From Parachlamydiales bacterium (GTDB lineage: Bacteria > Chlamydiota > Chlamydiia > Chlamydiales > Parachlamydiaceae): a stretch of 64,000 nt of DNA. The notes under the pieces were generated by a model. The model made no database searches, was not told where the DNA came from, and was given only the letters and a program-made list of their open reading frames with translations. The position numbers were made by a program, and so were the translations under genes. Below, in pieces: positions 63,433-64,000 of the stretch (the first letter of the stretch is position 1; the number at the start of each line of letters is the position of its first letter). The DNA is taken from the NCBI GenBank assembly GCA_020051075.1, contig JAGVJP010000011.1, positions 26,522-90,521 of the forward strand. The letters are read 5' to 3'.

Positions 63433-63738
63433 ATGGCAAAGAAGTCGAGTATTGAAAAACAAAAGCGTCGAGAGCGTCTTGTTCAACTCAAATGGGCAAA
63501 GAGGCAAGGTCTGCGCGAGAAGATTTACAATCTGAACCTCAGCGAAGAAGAAAGAGAACAAGCAAGGATAGCACTGAATAAAATGCCTAGAGATTCTTCT
63601 CCAATCCGCTTAAGAAACCGTTGTCAACTGACAGGTCGTGCGCGGGGCTATCTCAGAAAATTCAAGATGTCTCGCCTTACATTCCGCGAACATGCTTCTA
63701 TGGGACTGATCCCTGGCGTAACAAAATCCAGCTGGTAA
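63433..63738 (+). CDS. rpsN: 30S ribosomal protein S14 (zinc-free type)
   Basis: The product has 101 residues. [17 protein letters not shown] begins it, and [20 protein letters not shown] and [17 protein letters not shown] are the conserved C-terminal parts. It lacks the CxxC zinc knuckle. It lies outside the main ribosomal operon, together with rpmJ, in the order seen in chlamydiae. Confidence 0.98.
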   Translation: MAKKSSIEKQKRRERLVQLKWAKRQGLREKIYNLNLSEEEREQARIALNKMPRDSSPIRLRNRCQLTGRARGYLRKFKMSRLTFREHASMGLIPGVTKSSW

Positions 63739-63756
63739 CATCTTCTCATCAATCAT

Positions 63757-63791
63757 GCCCGAACCTATTCTTTTCTTGAATGAGTTCGGGC
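63757..63791 (+). terminator. Rho-independent terminator after rpsN
   Basis: GCCCGAACCTATTC pairs (one mismatch) with GAATGAGTTCGGGC around a short T-rich loop, followed by TCGCCTTTTT. It ends the rpmJ-rpsN message. Confidence 0.85.
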
Positions 63792-64000
63792 TCGCCTTTT
63801 TCGTAACAAACCTGTGACCAACATGTTCTTACCAATATCTTTCCTAGCAAAAGCGAAAACACATCTCAACTTCCCAAAATAAAAAAAACAGGATGGGCAG
63901 ACATACGCATCAGTTGCTATGCTGGATTTCGAGTCGATCTTATAAAGATCTTTCTTGAAAAAGAGCGAACACTCCAATTAATGTGTTTATTCACAAAAAC
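63792..64000. repeat. Right end of window with a family A tail fragment
   Basis: AACAGGATGGGCAGACATAC GCATCAG (63887-63913) differs by one base from the reverse complement of the rnpA tail (62585-62611). The rest shows no supported gene. Confidence 0.6.

Noticed and set aside
63765..63977. 70-residue minus-strand ORF at the right end
   Set aside because: It crosses the rpsN terminator and a repeat fragment; no coding signs.

Overview
This window looks like part of the chromosome of an environmental (amoeba- or animal-associated) member of the Chlamydiae, in the Waddlia/Parachlamydia range rather than Chlamydiaceae. The evidence is the chlamydial order rnpA-rpmH facing rpmJ-rpsN at the right end, a chlamydial-type L36, the xseA-xseB-dxs-nadK string, infC-rpmI-rplT-pheS, and many small proteins with an N-terminal two-lobed hydrophobic hairpin like Inc proteins. 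Genes not expected in Chlamydiaceae support this: a class A penicillin-binding protein (PBP1C) paired with an alpha-2-macroglobulin, a GH5 glycoside hydrolase, arginine decarboxylase next to a deoxyhypusine-synthase-like enzyme, and a GT9 heptosyltransferase-like protein.

Layout. 0.4-3.7 kb: an ankyrin protein with a cysteine-peptidase-like His/Cys pair, probably one gene split by an A8 tract. 3.7-4.1 kb: a long palindrome. 4.2-5.5 kb: a metallo-beta-lactamase-fold hydrolase coupled to a frameshifted cbrC-like gene. 5.5-13.8 kb: pbpC and the alpha-2-macroglobulin gene. 14.2-16.2 kb: GT9 glycosyltransferase and RluA-type pseudouridine synthase. 16.5-20.9 kb: a translation operon running tRNA-Val, ThrRS-like pseudoenzyme, infC, rpmI, rplT, pheS. 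21-25.5 kb: a porin-like protein and a family of small membrane paralogs. 25.8-31.5 kb: speA and the DHS-like gene, GxxExxY protein, APC permease and a PuuD-like amidotransferase. 31.6-34.8 kb: MATE transporter and GH5. 35-38 kb: three membrane-hairpin proteins. 38.3-48.1 kb: AsmA-like protein, xseA-xseB-dxs-nadK, BtaA-like protein. 48.2-52.5 kb: exported and membrane proteins, including a Cys/Tyr-rich repeat protein. 52.7-57.7 kb: transporters and azoreductase. 58-64 kb: rpsI/rplM, UvrD-type helicase, a hypothetical, then rnpA/rpmH and rpmJ/rpsN.

The most striking non-coding feature is a set of intergenic inverted-repeat families. Family A is built on AGGATAGGCAGGATCGC units and occurs at about a dozen sites. 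Family B is built on GGGACCTAAGGGA units. There are also rarer long palindromes. They fill almost every long intergenic gap, nest in each other, flank one gene (GxxExxY), and appear to have supplied the C-terminal tail and stop codon of RnpA.

The best candidates for undescribed biology are: a full-length threonyl-tRNA synthetase homologue that has lost its catalytic and zinc residues but keeps the classical thrS position before infC; the slippage-prone ankyrin/cysteine-peptidase-like gene; and the shuffled membrane-hairpin protein families. All calls come from reading the sequence and recalling protein families; no database search was run.
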